37,924 bases of DNA from NCBI GenBank assembly GCA_001817425.1, contig MHII01000003.1, positions 1 through 37,924 of the forward strand, in the 5' to 3' direction. This document shows, piece after piece, positions 7,277 to 14,850 of the stretch. The translations under genes were made by a program, and so were the position numbers. Under the pieces are notes generated by a model, which was not told where the DNA came from, ran no database searches, and saw only the letters and a list, made by a program, of their open reading frames with translations. Each line of letters begins with the position of its first letter. Positions within the stretch are counted from its first letter, which is position 1. Source of the stretch: Candidatus Buchananbacteria bacterium RIFCSPHIGHO2_02_FULL_39_17. Lineage in GTDB: Bacteria > Patescibacteriota > Patescibacteriia > Buchananbacterales > UBA6539.

Positions 7277-7699
7277 ATGACACCAACCGCCAACAGTAAA
7301 AACCCATTTGTCCATCGCCTAATTTTAAAAATCATTTTAAATCTCTGGACAATTCTAACTATTGCCATTTTTGCCGCTGACTTTTTTTCCGGCAACAAAT
7401 TTGACAGTTCGGCTTCAGCGATTGGCATTATTTATTTGGCCATTTTAAGCATTTACGCATCGGAAAAAGAATACACTCGTTGGAAAAATCATTTTATCTC
7501 AAAATACTTAGGCGAAAGTTTTGTCATTGTTTGGACAATAGTCATGGCAATTTTTGCCGTTATCGCTCCCCTGTCAGCCGGTCAATTTAAAATTCCGGCG
7601 GAATTTGCCATAATTTACACAAGCGTAATTGGCGTTTACGCTATTACCCAACACTCAAAAGTTTTACATGACAAACGTCGTCCCCTTGCCAAAAAATAA
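7277..7699 (+). CDS. Hypothetical small membrane protein, 140 aa
   Basis: The function is not recognised. Three or four hydrophobic segments are visible: about residues 15-37 (LILKIILNLWTILTIAIFAADFF), 46-62, 78-99 (ESFVIVWTIVMAIFAVIAPLSAG) and 107-122. A short amphipathic linker (EKEYTRWKNHFISKYLG) joins the second and third. It therefore looks like an integral inner-membrane protein with a basic C-terminal tail (HDKRRPLAKK). Transcription probably starts on the A of ATG (leaderless). It is followed after 23 nt by rpmE, whose promoter overlaps its 3' end. Confidence 0.7.
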   Translation: MTPTANSKNPFVHRLILKIILNLWTILTIAIFAADFFSGNKFDSSASAIGIIYLAILSIYASEKEYTRWKNHFISKYLGESFVIVWTIVMAIFAVIAPLSAGQFKIPAEFAIIYTSVIGVYAITQHSKVLHDKRRPLAKK

Positions 7700-7714
7700 A
7701 AGTTATGTTAGAAT
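7686..7714 (+). promoter_or_regulatory. Promoter of rpmE, leaderless type
   Basis: TTGCCA (7686-7691), a 17-nt spacer and the extended -10 TGTTAGAAT (7706-7714) overlap the end of the upstream gene. The ATG of rpmE is 8 nt after the -10, so its mRNA is probably leaderless. Confidence 0.75.
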
Positions 7715-7722
7715 AGCTGAGT

Positions 7723-8016
7723 ATGAAAAAGAATATCCACCCCGAATATTACCAAGATGCCAAAGTGACCTGCGCTTGCGGTAACATTTTTGTTGTTGGC
7801 TCAACTCTGCCGGAAATTCGGGTGGAAATTTGTTCTCATTGCCATCCGTTTTATACCGGCAAGCAAAAATTACTTGATACGGCAAGACGGGTAGAAAAAT
7901 TCCAGGAGCGCTTGGCGAAAAAAACTCAAGTTGCCGCAATCCGCAAAGGCAAGCAGGTTAAAAAAATTAAAGCTCAAATCAGAAAGACAAAAATCAAAAA
8001 AATTTCCGAGGAATAA
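7723..8016 (+). CDS. rpmE: 50S ribosomal protein L31
   Basis: This is a ribosomal large-subunit protein near the central protuberance. The N-terminus [21 protein letters not shown] and the zinc-type cysteines ([27 protein letters not shown]) are diagnostic of the zinc-binding L31 form. At 97 aa it is longer than the usual ~70, because of a Lys-rich C-terminal extension ([28 protein letters not shown]) likely to contact rRNA. It has its own leaderless-type promoter and a terminator-like hairpin follows. It lies upstream of prfA, a common rpmE-prfA-prmC order. Confidence 0.96.
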   Translation: MKKNIHPEYYQDAKVTCACGNIFVVGSTLPEIRVEICSHCHPFYTGKQKLLDTARRVEKFQERLAKKTQVAAIRKGKQVKKIKAQIRKTKIKKISEE

Positions 8017-8033
8017 CCTTAAATAAACAATGG

Positions 8034-8055
8034 CTCTCTTTAAAGGGAGTTTTTT
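8034..8055 (+). terminator. Terminator/attenuator between rpmE and prfA
   Basis: CTCTC-TTTAAA-GGGAG (one G-U pair) is followed by TTTTTT. The short stem suggests partial termination, with read-through into prfA 12 nt further on. Confidence 0.65.
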
Positions 8056-8066
8056 GTTAAAAAACT

Positions 8067-9119
8067 ATGTCCAAAAAAATAAACGAGGTAAAAAATCAGT
8101 TTGAAAAATTAAAAAACGATTTAGCCAATCCGGCGATTACGACCAATCCAAAAAATTTAAAAAAAATTTCCCAAGAATACAGCCGACTTGAGCCAATTAT
8201 CAAAAAAATTCAGGAACTAGAAAAAGTGGAGAATCAACTTTCATCAGCCCAAAACAGCTTAAGTGAAGAAACTGACTCGGAATTAATTGCCATTGTCCAG
8301 GAAGAAGTTAATAGTTTAACTGAACTTAAAAAAAATTTAGAAAAAGATATTATTGAAGGCTTAACTCCTCAAGACTCGCTTAATCAAAAAAATATTATTA
8401 TTGAGATTCGGGCCGGCACCGGTGGCGACGAATCAGCCTTATTTGCCGCTGAATTATTCCGGATGTATTCGCGTTATGCGGAAAGTCAGGGTTGGCAAGC
8501 AAAAATTTTAAGCTCAAATCAAATCGGCTTAGGCGGCTTTAAAGAAATTATCTTTGAAATTTCCGGAAAAAACGTCTATAAAAACCTTAAATATGAAAGT
8601 GGCGTTCACCGGGTCCAGCGCGTACCGGAAACCGAAAAAAGCGGCCGGGTTCACACTTCCACGGCTACTGTCGCTGTCTTGCCGGAAGCCGAAGAAACTG
8701 ATTTTGTTATTAAACCGGAAGAATTAAAAATTGATGTCTACCGCTCTGGCGGTAAAGGCGGCCAAAGTGTTAATACCACGGATTCGGCCGTCAGAATTAC
8801 TCATCTGCCCACCGGACTTGTCGTCGCCTGCCAAGACGAAAGATCGCAAGTTCAAAATAAAATTAAAGCCCTCCAAATTATCCGTTCTCGACTTTTAGCC
8901 ACGAGGCAGGAAAAAAAAGAAAAAGAATTAAGAGAAACCCGTAAATTACAGATCGGCACGGGCGAGCGCGCCGAAAAAATTCGGACTTATAATTTCCCTC
9001 AAGATCGGATCACCGATCACCGACTCAATGAAAATTTTCATAATATTATTTCAATTATGGACGGAAAAATTGATCCGATTATTGAAAAATTAAAAACCGC
9101 TTTCAATCAAATTAATTAA
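8067..9119 (+). CDS. prfA: Peptide chain release factor 1
   Basis: RF1 releases nascent peptides at UAA and UAG. The 350-aa protein has the N-terminal coiled domain, then AGTGGDESALFAAELFRMYSRYAE, and HRVQRVPETEKSGRVHTSTATVAVLPE. Its tripeptide anticodon region reads PET rather than PAT, but is clearly RF1-like and not SPF of RF2. The catalytic GGQ is in YRSGGKGGQSVNTTDSAVRIT. The C-terminus has the usual RTYNFPQDRITDHR. The start ATG lies 12 nt after a terminator-like hairpin and has no SD. The gene is followed by prmC, which methylates the GGQ glutamine; a small minus-strand gene is wedged between them. Confidence 0.98.
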   Translation: MSKKINEVKNQFEKLKNDLANPAITTNPKNLKKISQEYSRLEPIIKKIQELEKVENQLSSAQNSLSEETDSELIAIVQEEVNSLTELKKNLEKDIIEGLTPQDSLNQKNIIIEIRAGTGGDESALFAAELFRMYSRYAESQGWQAKILSSNQIGLGGFKEIIFEISGKNVYKNLKYESGVHRVQRVPETEKSGRVHTSTATVAVLPEAEETDFVIKPEELKIDVYRSGGKGGQSVNTTDSAVRITHLPTGLVVACQDERSQVQNKIKALQIIRSRLLATRQEKKEKELRETRKLQIGTGERAEKIRTYNFPQDRITDHRLNENFHNIISIMDGKIDPIIEKLKTAFNQIN

Positions 9120-9140
9120 AAAGGGGCAAGAAGCCCCTCT
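9118..9140 (-). terminator. Bidirectional terminator prfA / 77-aa gene
   Basis: GGGGC-AAGAA-GCCCC has A-rich and T-rich flanks. On the minus strand it is followed by TTTTT and would end the 9163-9396 gene; on the plus strand by TCTTT after prfA. Confidence 0.8.
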
Positions 9141-9162
9141 TTAGATGGTGATACTGATTTCA

Positions 9163-9396
9163 TCAATTGTTCGACAAAAATTCATTTTCCTTTTGGTGAA
9201 AAAACCTTCTGTGTCGTCTGGCGTGTTCCTGAAAACAGGGACTACGATGAACTAACATGGCTTCACCTTGGGGATTGGCTCCGCAAACTAAATGAACAGT
9301 TACCATCGGTTTGCGCCAAAGAAATCCGCTGCCTTTGTCACAAATCCAGCATCTTCGTTTTTTCTTATTAAAGATCAAACTTAAGAAAGCATACAT
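9163..9396 (-). CDS. Hypothetical Cys-containing small protein, 77 aa
   Basis: The family is not recognised. The protein is basic (KKKRR, RRHRRFF) with CWIC near the N-terminus (residues 16-19) and further Cys at about 38 and 54, so a small zinc-binding fold is possible but unproven. Support that it is a real gene: a consensus-like promoter (9446-9474), an AGGGGAG SD 7 nt before the ATG, and a strong terminator right after the stop. A 14-nt palindrome overlaps the predicted transcription start. It lies antisense between prfA and prmC. Codon use is less A/T-biased than in the flanking genes, as in the other SD-bearing small genes of the window. Confidence 0.6.
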   Translation of the reverse strand: MYAFLSLIFNKKKRRCWICDKGSGFLWRKPMVTVHLVCGANPQGEAMLVHRSPCFQEHARRHRRFFHQKENEFLSNN

Positions 9397-9428
9397 TTTT
9401 CATCTCCCCTCTCTTAATAATGCCCATC

Positions 9429-9442
9429 ATCAACGTGTTGAT
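9429..9442. promoter_or_regulatory. Palindromic operator candidate
   Basis: ATCAAC-GT-GTTGAT is a perfect inverted repeat placed just downstream of the minus-strand -10 box, covering the predicted transcription start of the 77-aa gene. Confidence 0.5.
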
Positions 9443-9445
9443 AAA

Positions 9446-9474
9446 ATATTATCATTTTTTATCTTTTTAGTCAA
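9446..9474 (-). promoter_or_regulatory. Sigma70 promoter of the 77-aa gene
   Basis: TTGACT (9469-9474), a 17-nt spacer and TAATAT (9446-9451) lie on the minus strand. Confidence 0.75.
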
Positions 9475-9480
9475 CCGGTT

Positions 9481-10371
9481 ATGACAATAAATCAAGCATT
9501 AGTTGCCGCCACTAAAAAAATAAAAAATAAAAAAATAAAAACGGCCTCCTTGGATGCGGAGGTTTTGCTGGCTTTTATTTTAAAAAAATTAAAAGAATAT
9601 CTTTATACTTGTCCCCAAAAAGAATTAAGCAAAAAACAAATCGCCAGTTTTAAAAATTTAATCTCTCGTCGGATTAAAAATGAACCCATCGCCTATCTGA
9701 CGAAAAATAAAGAATTTTTTGGTTTAAATTTTTATGTTGACCGCCGCGCCTTAATCCCCCGACCGGAAACAGAGTTATTGGTCGAGGAAGTAATTAATAG
9801 AATCAAGAATCAAGAATTAAGAATTAAGAATCAGTCACTAACGATTGCTGATATTGGGGCTGGTTGTGGCTGTATTGCCATTACACTCGCAAAAATTTTA
9901 CCGACGATTTGCAATAAGCGATTTGCGATTAGTTACTACGCCACTGATATTTCTAAATCCGCCTTACTTATTGCCAAAAAAAATGCCAAAAAGCATCAAA
10001 CTAAAGTCAAATTTTTTCAAGGCGATTTGCTTACACCTTTAAAAAACAAATCAATTGATGTTGTCGTGGCTAATTTGCCCTACGGCTGGCAACAATGGAA
10101 AAATAACACTTTAGCTGAAAATCGCGGTCTAAAATTTGAACCACCCAAAGCCATTTTTACTAAAGAAAAAGGACTTTATCTTTACCGCCGACTTTTTCAG
10201 CAAATTACTAAAAGAAAACAAAAACCAAGATTTATCTTGGGTGAATTTGATCCGCGTCAAAAAAAATATTTACAAAAAATCACAAAGGAGCAATTCCCGC
10301 AATACCAGCTAAAAATAAAAAAAGATTTAGCCAGTCTAAATCGGATTTTTGTCTTAGCCGTCAAGGGTTAA
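9481..10371 (+). CDS. prmC: Release factor glutamine methyltransferase PrmC (HemK)
   Basis: PrmC N5-methylates the GGQ glutamine of release factors using SAM. The 296-aa protein has the N-terminal helical domain (LDAEVLLAFILKK, KNEPIAYLTKNKEFFGLNFYVDRRALIPRPETELLVEEV), SAM motif I ADIGAGCGCIAI at about 122-133 and the motif IV region. In motif IV the expected NPPY reads NLPYGW (about 197-202). A late block, GLKFEPPKAIFTKEKGLYLYRRLFQQI, is typical of PrmC. Between the helical domain and motif I there is an extra RIKNQELRIKNQS encoded by a short tandem DNA repeat like those in intergenic regions. It begins directly at 9481 with no SD. It lies downstream of prfA. Confidence 0.94.
   Translation: MTINQALVAATKKIKNKKIKTASLDAEVLLAFILKKLKEYLYTCPQKELSKKQIASFKNLISRRIKNEPIAYLTKNKEFFGLNFYVDRRALIPRPETELLVEEVINRIKNQELRIKNQSLTIADIGAGCGCIAITLAKILPTICNKRFAISYYATDISKSALLIAKKNAKKHQTKVKFFQGDLLTPLKNKSIDVVVANLPYGWQQWKNNTLAENRGLKFEPPKAIFTKEKGLYLYRRLFQQITKRKQKPRFILGEFDPRQKKYLQKITKEQFPQYQLKIKKDLASLNRIFVLAVKG
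9800..9833 (+). repeat. In-frame short-word repeat inside prmC
   Basis: aatcaagaat/taagaattaagaatc forms a direct repeat coding for IKNQELRIKNQ just before the SAM motif. The same words (aagaattaagaat) build the palindrome at 33968-34018. Confidence 0.6.
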
Positions 10372-10374
10372 AAG

Positions 10375-10980
10375 TTATTGATGATTTTTAATCACATTTT
10401 CTACCGCTGCCCATTTGCTTTTTCCTTCTTTAGGGACAATAATCACCACTTCATCGCCGGGCAAACCATGAAAATAAGTGACTGAAGCCGTTAGCAGCTT
10501 CCAGCGCTGGCCTTCGGCCACCGCATACCAGTCATTATTGTTTTCGCTTTTAGCCAACATCGCGACTAATTGTTGTCGTTCCACTGGCCCAATTTGTTTG
10601 TAAACAAAAGAACCATCTTTCGCGATGGTTAATTTTAAAATATCACCCTCAACTAATTTTGATTTAGATGCGTAATTGGCCGGCACATTGAATTCCGCCC
10701 CGTCGCCGGCAATCATTTTTTCACCATTGAATACGCCCTCAACGATTCTTGCCTGACTCTCGGCTGGCTCAATAAAACCTAAACTGGCATTATTAACTTC
10801 TTTTAAACTAGTTAAAAGGGCGCCGGTGTCAACATTTTTTTCCGCCAAAAGATTCAAAGCCTTTTTGATATTGACTTGAGTGTTTTCCAAAACTTCCTTA
10901 ATTAAATCAAGGTGGCGGGAAAAATCAGGTGTCTCGTCTATCAAATCTTTCTTTTTATTTTTTTTGATTTTACCTAACAT
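10375..10980 (-). CDS. Conserved hypothetical protein, 201 aa
   Basis: I recognise no named family. The protein is soluble. The N-terminal 15 residues are Lys-rich (GKIKKNKKKD), followed by a helical stretch (HLDLIKEVLENTQVNIKKALNLLAEK) and a beta-rich domain from about residue 75. That domain contains IVEGVFNGEKMIAGDGAEFNVPANYASKSKLVEGDILKLTIAKDGSFVYKQIGPVERQQL. The pattern VEGDILKLTI..DGSFVYKQI suggests a small beta-barrel, possibly nucleic-acid binding, but that is inference. It sits in a minus-strand run with the methyltransferase and VirB4-like ATPase, 36 nt after the former. No SD is visible. Confidence 0.75.
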   Translation of the reverse strand: MLGKIKKNKKKDLIDETPDFSRHLDLIKEVLENTQVNIKKALNLLAEKNVDTGALLTSLKEVNNASLGFIEPAESQARIVEGVFNGEKMIAGDGAEFNVPANYASKSKLVEGDILKLTIAKDGSFVYKQIGPVERQQLVAMLAKSENNNDWYAVAEGQRWKLLTASVTYFHGLPGDEVVIIVPKEGKSKWAAVENVIKNHQ

Positions 10981-11015
10981 TATTTTATTTTTTTATTTTT
11001 GCTCCACCTGATATT

Positions 11016-11567
11016 TTAAACCGATTTTCGGTAGAGATAAATGGTAGTTGATTTTTGACTTGGTTTATCAATTTTTTCGGCGGGCCAATCCAATAAACTG
11101 AAAGCATAAGAAACAATTCGGCCGCCGGGTTTGATTTCTTTTTTTAATTTTGATTTTAATTTTATCATGGCCTGGGGCGTCAAAAAAGTACAAATCACAT
11201 CGGCCTGACTTAAATCATTTCGGTAAAAATCAGCATATTTCAAAATGGCTTTACCCCCTAACCCCTGTAATCTTATTTTAAACAAACCCAAGAGATATGG
11301 CAAGACCGCAATCTCAAAACCAACCGCCGTAGCGCCGAATTCTTTCGCCGCCATTATAATAATCCGGCCATCGCCAGCGCCCAAATCATAAAGGATTTCT
11401 CCAGGCTTAATTTGGGCTAAGGTCAACATCCGCCTAACATCTTTTTGCCAAAGCGGCACCCAAGGCGCGGCAATTAAACCCGCGTAAGCGAAAGTACCCA
11501 GAATAAGTAAAAATAAAATCAGGAAAATTAACCAGAAAATAAAAACTAACATAATGATAAATATCAA
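11016..11567 (-). CDS. Membrane-anchored class I SAM methyltransferase
   Basis: The 183-aa protein begins with one long hydrophobic segment (residues 1-32) that should anchor it in the membrane. A Rossmann methyltransferase domain follows. Motif I is EILYDLGAGDGRIIIMAAKEFGATAVGFEIAVLPYLLG and a late strand reads RIVSYAFSLLDW. The DLGAGDGRI..A.GFE pattern and the N-terminal anchor resemble the small lysine methyltransferases of the ATPSCKMT/FAM173 type. The substrate here is unknown and there is no ATP synthase gene nearby. It lies downstream of the VirB4-like ATPase, separated by an inverted-repeat region. Confidence 0.8.
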   Translation of the reverse strand: MIFIIMLVFIFWLIFLILFLLILGTFAYAGLIAAPWVPLWQKDVRRMLTLAQIKPGEILYDLGAGDGRIIIMAAKEFGATAVGFEIAVLPYLLGLFKIRLQGLGGKAILKYADFYRNDLSQADVICTFLTPQAMIKLKSKLKKEIKPGGRIVSYAFSLLDWPAEKIDKPSQKSTTIYLYRKSV

Positions 11568-11571
11568 AATC

Positions 11572-11669
11572 CAAATTTCAAATCAAGGTCAAATGACAAA
11601 ATTTAAAATTTTTGACATTTGGATCTTGATTTTGATTTGTCATTTGAACTTTAGATTTTGAAATTCTAT
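11572..11669. repeat. Intergenic inverted repeat built of (a)atttcaaat words
   Basis: atttcaaatcaaggtcaaatgacaaa on the left is nearly the reverse complement of tttgtcatttgaactttagattttgaaat on the right. A smaller inner hairpin lies around aaatttaaaattt. It fills the gap between the methyltransferase and the ATPase gene. A related fragment (caaaatccaaatttcaaat) occurs at about 20514-20534. Confidence 0.7.
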
Positions 11670-14245
11670 GGAGTTTTTTCTACAGACGGAATAATATTAT
11701 CAGCTTTCATAATTCCTAATCGACTGCGCTCTAAAATCTCTGTTTCCACCTTCCGCCGATCTGCGCCGTATTTCCAGCGGGAAAACTCTTTGATCTCATC
11801 AATGATTGCCGAATCACCAACCGGTAAAGGAAAAGTATGAATATTAAAAGCCTTTAAGGGCTGGCTGTCAACCAATAATCGAATATAAGCATTAAAGCGC
11901 TCAATATTGATTAAATCATATTCATTAACCACCGGCGCCATTTGCTTGGCAACTAATTCTGCATCCTCCACGCCGATTCTAAAGGCAGTAATTGTGCCCA
12001 CATTGCCAAAAATTGCATCTTTAATTTTGCTGCCGTAATTTTTGCCTTCCACGCTTGCCGCCTCACTTAACTGGCCCAAATACTGATGGGCTAAAATCAA
12101 ATTTAATTTATATTTTCTGGCTTCAGCTAGAATAATGGCAATGCTATCAGTGACAAAATTCTGAAATTCATCAATGTAAAGATAAAAATCATGCCTTTTT
12201 GCTTCCGGCAAATCCGCCCGGGCAAAAGCCGCCATTTGGAGTTTAGCCACGGTGATTAAACCCAAAAGGTTGCTGTTAATCTCGCCAATCTTACCTTTAG
12301 CTAAATTGACTAACAAAATCTTTTGTTCATCCATGACCTGCCGAAAATTAAACCCCGAGCGGGTCTGACCAATGATATTTCTCATCATTGCGTTTTCCAC
12401 AAACCGACCAACCTTGGAAATCAAATAGCCCAGCATTTCTGATTTATGAAAGTCAGAAGTTTTTGCCATTTCTTGTTCCCAAAACGAACGCACCATTGGA
12501 TCCGTAACTTTACTGATTTTATAGCGTTGAAAGTCTTTATCCGTGAAAATCCTTGGAATTTCAGCAATCGTTCCACCTGACTCTTTATCCGCCATTAAAG
12601 TCAGCATCGCGTTTCTCATGTTATGTTCAAACATTGGGCCAATCATCGCCGGATCAGTGACTAATTTATAAAAAATAGAAATCATTTCCTGAATGACAAA
12701 ATCCTGCCCTTCAATGGTTTCTGCTTCCAACATATTTAAACCAATGGGCCGCTCGGTATCCATGGGATTAAAATAAATGACTTCATCAATTCTTTCTTGA
12801 GGAATATTGGGCAAAATACTTTCCACTAAACTGCCGTGCGGGTCAATAACGCAAACCCCTTTGCCGTTTCTGATGTCCTGAAGCGCTAAATTCGCCAATA
12901 AAACTGATTTGCCGGTTCCGGTCATACCGATGATGTAAGTATGCCGCCGCCGATCATCAGTTTTCAAATAAACATTAGTCTTTACTCCCCGATAAATATT
13001 TTCGCCCAAAAGCAAGCCCTCTTGGGGCAAATTCGGCGGCGGGGCCAACTTTTTGGCCAAGAGCCAGCGGATATTTGGCGTTTCCAAAAATGGCGTGGGA
13101 AAGTGATAAAGACTGGCTAATTCTTCAATATTTAAAATGACTTTTTGCTTTTCTTTAAAGTTCCGATAAATAAAATCGTGGATTAAGCCGGTTTGACCGC
13201 TAACAAATAATTTAAAAGAGTTGCCATATTGATAAAAATTAAACTGGCTAAAAGAATCAACCACTGACTGGAGATAGCTTTTGGCCATTTCTTTATTGGC
13301 GCTGCTGGCAATAATTCGGATATTGCAATCAAGCCCGGCTTTGGCGGTTTTTTCTTCTAAACCCTTAACTGTTTCCTGCTCCATGGGCGAGAGCTGTCGA
13401 ACAGGTTTTGTTTTTTCTAATTTAATTTGCTCAACGGATTTGGTGGAAAATAAATTAAAAAATTTGAGCAATGTTGAAGTGGAAACATTCATGGCTTCAG
13501 CCACGGTCCTGCCTTTTTGAATCTCTAAAGCCACTTTTGAGCCTTTGGCGTGCCAACGCTTTTTAGCTGACCGAGCGATAATCTGAATCGCCACACCGTC
13601 AATTTTATTAATTTTACTCAAAGAATTGGTCAAGGCATTAAGCGGATCAGAATTTAAACTTCGATAAGTCTTAATCGGAAAAATATAACTTCGGGTAAAA
13701 CGGATAAAACCAGAAACAATCTCGCCTTGCGGTGAAAAAATATTATAGTCTTCCATCTCCTTAAGGTTCGCTTCAGGATACTGGGCTAAAATTTGCTCTT
13801 CCAGGTAATTGCGCAAATATTTTGGCATGGCAACGTAAAAAGAAATTAAACCCTGCTGGCAAACTATTTCTAAAGAAAAATGATCAGTCCGACCAAAAAA
13901 CCAAGCGCTAATCCCCCGCTGGGCGCGGCGGCCGCCTAAAGTCGCAAAAAAACTTTCCGCTAAAGAAATTTGGTTTCTGACTTCTTCAATCGTTGCCTCC
14001 CTCTCCGCCACTTCAGACGACTCTTTGGGAACAGTCACTAGTAAAATCACTTTTTGAAAAGCCGCCGGCACAAAATTACCAACCCGAAAAAGCGCCCGAA
14101 CCAAAAAAAGCAAAAAGACAAATAAAATGACAATCGCGGCGAAATCAATAAAAATAAAAAAATAAGATTGGCTAAATAATCCCTGATAATTAGCCATGGC
14201 ATAGTCAGGCTGGGGAACGCTAAATTGGGCCATTAAAAAATTCAT
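11666..14245 (-). CDS. VirB4/TraG-like type IV secretion ATPase
   Basis: This 859-aa protein belongs to the VirB4/TraD/HerA-type DNA or protein translocase ATPases common in CPR genomes. An N-terminal membrane segment (about 27-52, SYFFIFIDFAAIVILFVFLLFLVRALF) is followed by a long accessory domain. The motor domain has Walker A GMTGTGKS (about 439-446), an ADP-interacting VIDPHGSLVE strand, Walker B YLYIDEFQNF (about 687-696) and a downstream ILAHQYLGQL Gln motif. It likely powers a pilus or conjugation/uptake-like machine at the membrane, although no other T4SS component is in the window. Its ATG overlaps the stop of the upstream 169-aa gene by 4 nt (ATGA), so the two are co-translated. Confidence 0.9.
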   Translation of the reverse strand: MNFLMAQFSVPQPDYAMANYQGLFSQSYFFIFIDFAAIVILFVFLLFLVRALFRVGNFVPAAFQKVILLVTVPKESSEVAEREATIEEVRNQISLAESFFATLGGRRAQRGISAWFFGRTDHFSLEIVCQQGLISFYVAMPKYLRNYLEEQILAQYPEANLKEMEDYNIFSPQGEIVSGFIRFTRSYIFPIKTYRSLNSDPLNALTNSLSKINKIDGVAIQIIARSAKKRWHAKGSKVALEIQKGRTVAEAMNVSTSTLLKFFNLFSTKSVEQIKLEKTKPVRQLSPMEQETVKGLEEKTAKAGLDCNIRIIASSANKEMAKSYLQSVVDSFSQFNFYQYGNSFKLFVSGQTGLIHDFIYRNFKEKQKVILNIEELASLYHFPTPFLETPNIRWLLAKKLAPPPNLPQEGLLLGENIYRGVKTNVYLKTDDRRRHTYIIGMTGTGKSVLLANLALQDIRNGKGVCVIDPHGSLVESILPNIPQERIDEVIYFNPMDTERPIGLNMLEAETIEGQDFVIQEMISIFYKLVTDPAMIGPMFEHNMRNAMLTLMADKESGGTIAEIPRIFTDKDFQRYKISKVTDPMVRSFWEQEMAKTSDFHKSEMLGYLISKVGRFVENAMMRNIIGQTRSGFNFRQVMDEQKILLVNLAKGKIGEINSNLLGLITVAKLQMAAFARADLPEAKRHDFYLYIDEFQNFVTDSIAIILAEARKYKLNLILAHQYLGQLSEAASVEGKNYGSKIKDAIFGNVGTITAFRIGVEDAELVAKQMAPVVNEYDLINIERFNAYIRLLVDSQPLKAFNIHTFPLPVGDSAIIDEIKEFSRWKYGADRRKVETEILERSRLGIMKADNIIPSVEKTP

Positions 14246-14751
14246 TTTCTTAATTTCATTATTCTGTCCGTCTTAATTTTTGCTTCCTGAATTAGAAAAA
14301 ATTTATTCACCCCGGGGATTAACTTCAGCCAGTCCAAAATCAGGCGAAATATATTTTTTACCCTCACCTTCGCTTGTCCTAAAAGTTCACTAATTTTTAA
14401 TGCTGTTTTTTCGCCCTTCGTCTTAAACTTTTGCCGCAACTCCGGCTCCAGCCGAAAATAAGTTTCCGCCAAATCTTCCTCTAAAATTTTTTCAATTTGA
14501 ATTAAAGATTGACTTTTACCAGATGCTTCTACCCCGGGTTTTGCTTGATCAGTTGGCCAGGCCGGCTTTTTTAAAGGCTCTTGGTCAATTTTTTCAATTT
14601 CCGTTAGGACTTCTGGCCTAATTTTTTCCACTGGCGGCTCAAAGACGGCTTCTTTTTCTTCGGTCCCAAATTTAGGCTTAGGCTCGGTTTCATGAGTAGG
14701 AAAAATTTCCTTGTTCTGATCTTTATTTTTGATAAAATCATTAATTGCCAT
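14242..14751 (-). CDS. Hypothetical partner of the VirB4-like ATPase, 169 aa
   Basis: The family is not recognised. The N-terminal ~85 residues are low-complexity, rich in Glu, Lys and Pro (HETEPKPKFGTEEKEAVFEPPVEKIRPE), hence probably disordered. The C-terminal ~80 residues are helical and basic (LAETYFRLEPELRQKFKTKGEKTALKISELL, then VKNIFRLILDWLKLIPGVNKFFLIQEAKIKTDRIMKLRK) with an amphipathic stretch that could touch the membrane. It overlaps the ATPase gene by 4 nt and should be made with it in equal amounts. An adaptor or tether for the ATPase is a guess from position. Confidence 0.75.
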   Translation of the reverse strand: MAINDFIKNKDQNKEIFPTHETEPKPKFGTEEKEAVFEPPVEKIRPEVLTEIEKIDQEPLKKPAWPTDQAKPGVEASGKSQSLIQIEKILEEDLAETYFRLEPELRQKFKTKGEKTALKISELLGQAKVRVKNIFRLILDWLKLIPGVNKFFLIQEAKIKTDRIMKLRK

Positions 14752-14813
14752 ATGCTTTAATTATACAATAAAAAGTCATTTTACCAAAATAACTTTTGAG
14801 GATCGGTTAAATA

Positions 14814-14822
14814 TGCTATAAT
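14814..14822 (+). promoter_or_regulatory. Extended -10 promoter of corA
   Basis: TGCTATAAT is identical, together with the preceding ata, to the box at 7258-7268. The transcript would have a ~22-nt leader with no SD. Confidence 0.7.
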
Positions 14823-14850
14823 TAAGGCAGTTAAAACTAATTAATTAATA

